NCBI RefSeq assembly: GCF_008728635.1
Contig: NZ_CP044285.1
Coordinates: 1,984,001-2,048,000, forward strand
DNA from: Hymenobacter baengnokdamensis
GTDB lineage: Bacteria > Bacteroidota > Bacteroidia > Cytophagales > Hymenobacteraceae
Direction of reading: 5' to 3'
Length of the DNA stretch: 64,000 nucleotides
Shown: piece by piece, positions 62,887 through 64,000 of the stretch
Position numbering within the stretch: position 1 is the first letter of the stretch
Layout: each line of letters begins with the position of its first letter
Position numbers and translations under genes: made by a program
The notes under the pieces: generated by a model
What the model was told of the DNA's origin: nothing
Seen by the model: the letters and a program-made list of their open reading frames with translations, nothing else
Database searches by the model: none

Positions 62887-64000
62887 CTAGGCCCGGCGCA
62901 GCTCGAGCAGGGTTATCTCGGGCAGAAAGCCTACCCGACCGGGAAAGCCCAGGTAGCCCAGGCCCACATTGACGTAGAGCTTTTGCCGACCCTGCTCATA
63001 AAGGCCCACCCACTGCGGGTAAGAATACTGCACCGGGCTCCATTTAAAGCCCGGCAGATTTACCCCAAACTGCATACCGTGGGTGTGGCCGCTGAGGGTG
63101 AGGTCAATATCGGGGTAGCCTAATACCTGGGCTTCCCAGTGCGAGGGGTCGTGCGAGAGCAGCAGCTTAAACGGCGCCTGGCCGCTGGCCGCGTGTGCCT
63201 GGGCTAGGTTGCCATGCTTGGGAAAATTGGGGTGGGAGCTCCAGTTTTGTACGCCCAGCACCGCCAGCTCATCTGCCCCGCGCCGAATAGTGTGGCTTTC
63301 ATCGAGCAGCAGGCGCCAGCCGATTTTGGCGTGGTAGCCGGCCAGCTGCTGTAAGTTTTGGCGCTTGGCTTCGGCGCTGGGCCAGGCCACGTAGTCGCCA
63401 TAGTCGTGGTTGCCCAGAATGGAAAAGATAGGCAGGTCCGATTTAATGCCTGCCAGCGCCTCAATATGCGGCAGCACTTCTTCCGAGCGGTCGTTCACGA
63501 GGTCGCCGGTCATTACAACCAAGTCGGCGTGCTGGGCATTGATGAGGCGCACGGCCCGGCGCATCGGCTCGGTATTGCCATTAAAAGAGCCGGTGTGCAA
63601 GTCGGAGATTTGCAGAATTTTAAACCCATCGAACGACGCCGGCAGGTTGGGATAGCGCAGCACCACGCGGCGCACCTGATAGTCGGTTTTACCCTTCACC
63701 ATGCCCCAGATAAGTGCCAGCAGCGGTATGGCCCCGAGACCCAGCGCCAGCCGGCTGATAAACTGGCTGCGCGTGAGCGGCGTTGCGCCAGGGTCGCCAG
63801 GCGTGGCTTCGCCAAAGCCGCGCGCGGCCCAGCGGCCCAGCCGGGTCAGGTCTTCGAGCAGCAGCGGAAAAATGACAACCAGCTTGGCCGCCAGCAGCAG
63901 GAGCGGCGCAGCCAGCAGGTAGCTTTTAACGGCCACAGCCCCATCGTGGCGGGTAGCCGCTGCCCAGAAGCACAGCGCCCACAGCCCCAAGGTAAGCGCC
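62887..64000 (-). CDS. Membrane-anchored metallophosphoesterase (5' end outside window)
   Basis: At least 367 residues; the frame stays open to the right edge, so the true start lies outside. N-terminal membrane helices (YLLAAPLLLLAAKLVVIFPLL; LALGLGAIPLLALIWGMV) precede a calcineurin-like phosphoesterase domain. All metal motifs are present: ISDLHTG, GDLVND, GNHDYGDY, LLSHDPS and SGHTHGMQ. It resembles YaeI/YkuE-type enzymes, which hydrolyse phosphodiesters such as UDP-sugar or lipid substrates. The substrate here is unknown. Confidence 0.9.
   Translation of the reverse strand, partial: ALTLGLWALCFWAAATRHDGAVAVKSYLLAAPLLLLAAKLVVIFPLLLEDLTRLGRWAARGFGEATPGDPGATPLTRSQFISRLALGLGAIPLLALIWGMVKGKTDYQVRRVVLRYPNLPASFDGFKILQISDLHTGSFNGNTEPMRRAVRLINAQHADLVVMTGDLVNDRSEEVLPHIEALAGIKSDLPIFSILGNHDYGDYVAWPSAEAKRQNLQQLAGYHAKIGWRLLLDESHTIRRGADELAVLGVQNWSSHPNFPKHGNLAQAHAASGQAPFKLLLSHDPSHWEAQVLGYPDIDLTLSGHTHGMQFGVNLPGFKWSPVQYSYPQWVGLYEQGRQKLYVNVGLGYLGFPGRVGFLPEITLLELRRA

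Overview
The window comes from a Bacteroidota chromosome, most likely Hymenobacter or a close relative in the Cytophagales/Hymenobacteraceae. The grounds are the 16S rRNA sequence as I recognise it, GC-rich coding sequence, recurrent TAnnTTTG promoter -7 boxes a few bases before start codons, almost no Shine-Dalgarno sequences, and lineage-typical families (DUF2480, DUF4199, BatA-domain protein, 2TM-domain proteins, OmpH). No prophage, CRISPR array or integrative element was seen. One insertion sequence is present.

Layout. 1-9 kb: end of a response regulator, adenine deaminase, small exported proteins, cytidylate kinase, an MBOAT/SGNH-like acylation pair, ispH and a macrodomain hydrolase. 9-14 kb: two 2TM proteins, a RimB-like protease / RimK ligase / aspartoacylase-like cluster, an OmpH/Skp-like chaperone and a heptad-repeat coiled-coil protein. 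14-24 kb: MDR oxidoreductase, rhomboid protease with a neighbour sharing its N-terminal module, small disordered proteins, cupin, GHL10 glycosidase, NagX-like acyltransferase, proC and two Tyr/Gly-rich exported proteins. 24-31.5 kb: FAD oxidoreductase, tsaB, DUF2480, an amino-acid permease, a lipoprotein and a beta-lactamase-like hydrolase.

31.6-37.4 kb is one complete rRNA operon (16S, tRNA-Ile, 23S, 5S). It has four stacked promoters, a heavily structured leader, a stem-loop plus boxA-like module before both 16S and 23S, long processing stems around both large rRNAs, and a strong terminator. 37.7-44.3 kb: a BatA/vWA membrane protein, two small membrane proteins and overlapping glycosyltransferase genes, then a convergent heptosyltransferase-like gene. 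44.3-50 kb: purB, a GT51 transglycosylase fused to an AsmA-like region, glutathione peroxidase, a 34-bp perfect palindrome and menA.

50-57 kb: a minus-strand run of dnaX, a capA-like gene and a YARHG-DUF3160 gene. capA is interrupted by an IS630-family element with an exact TA target duplication. dnaX carries an A10 run where a one-base slip in either direction reaches a stop within four codons, predicting a short gamma form. 57.3-64 kb: ssrA (tmRNA), small exported proteins, an AT-rich gap, uvsE, a carboxypeptidase-regulatory-like protein, a lipoprotein and a metallophosphoesterase cut by the window edge.

Most genes are housekeeping, envelope or small exported proteins. I found no clear multi-gene defence or biosynthetic novelty. 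The strongest items for follow-up are the dnaX slippage site, the rRNA leader architecture, the precise capA::IS630 insertion, the AsmA-GT51 fusion and the module shared by the rhomboid and its neighbour.
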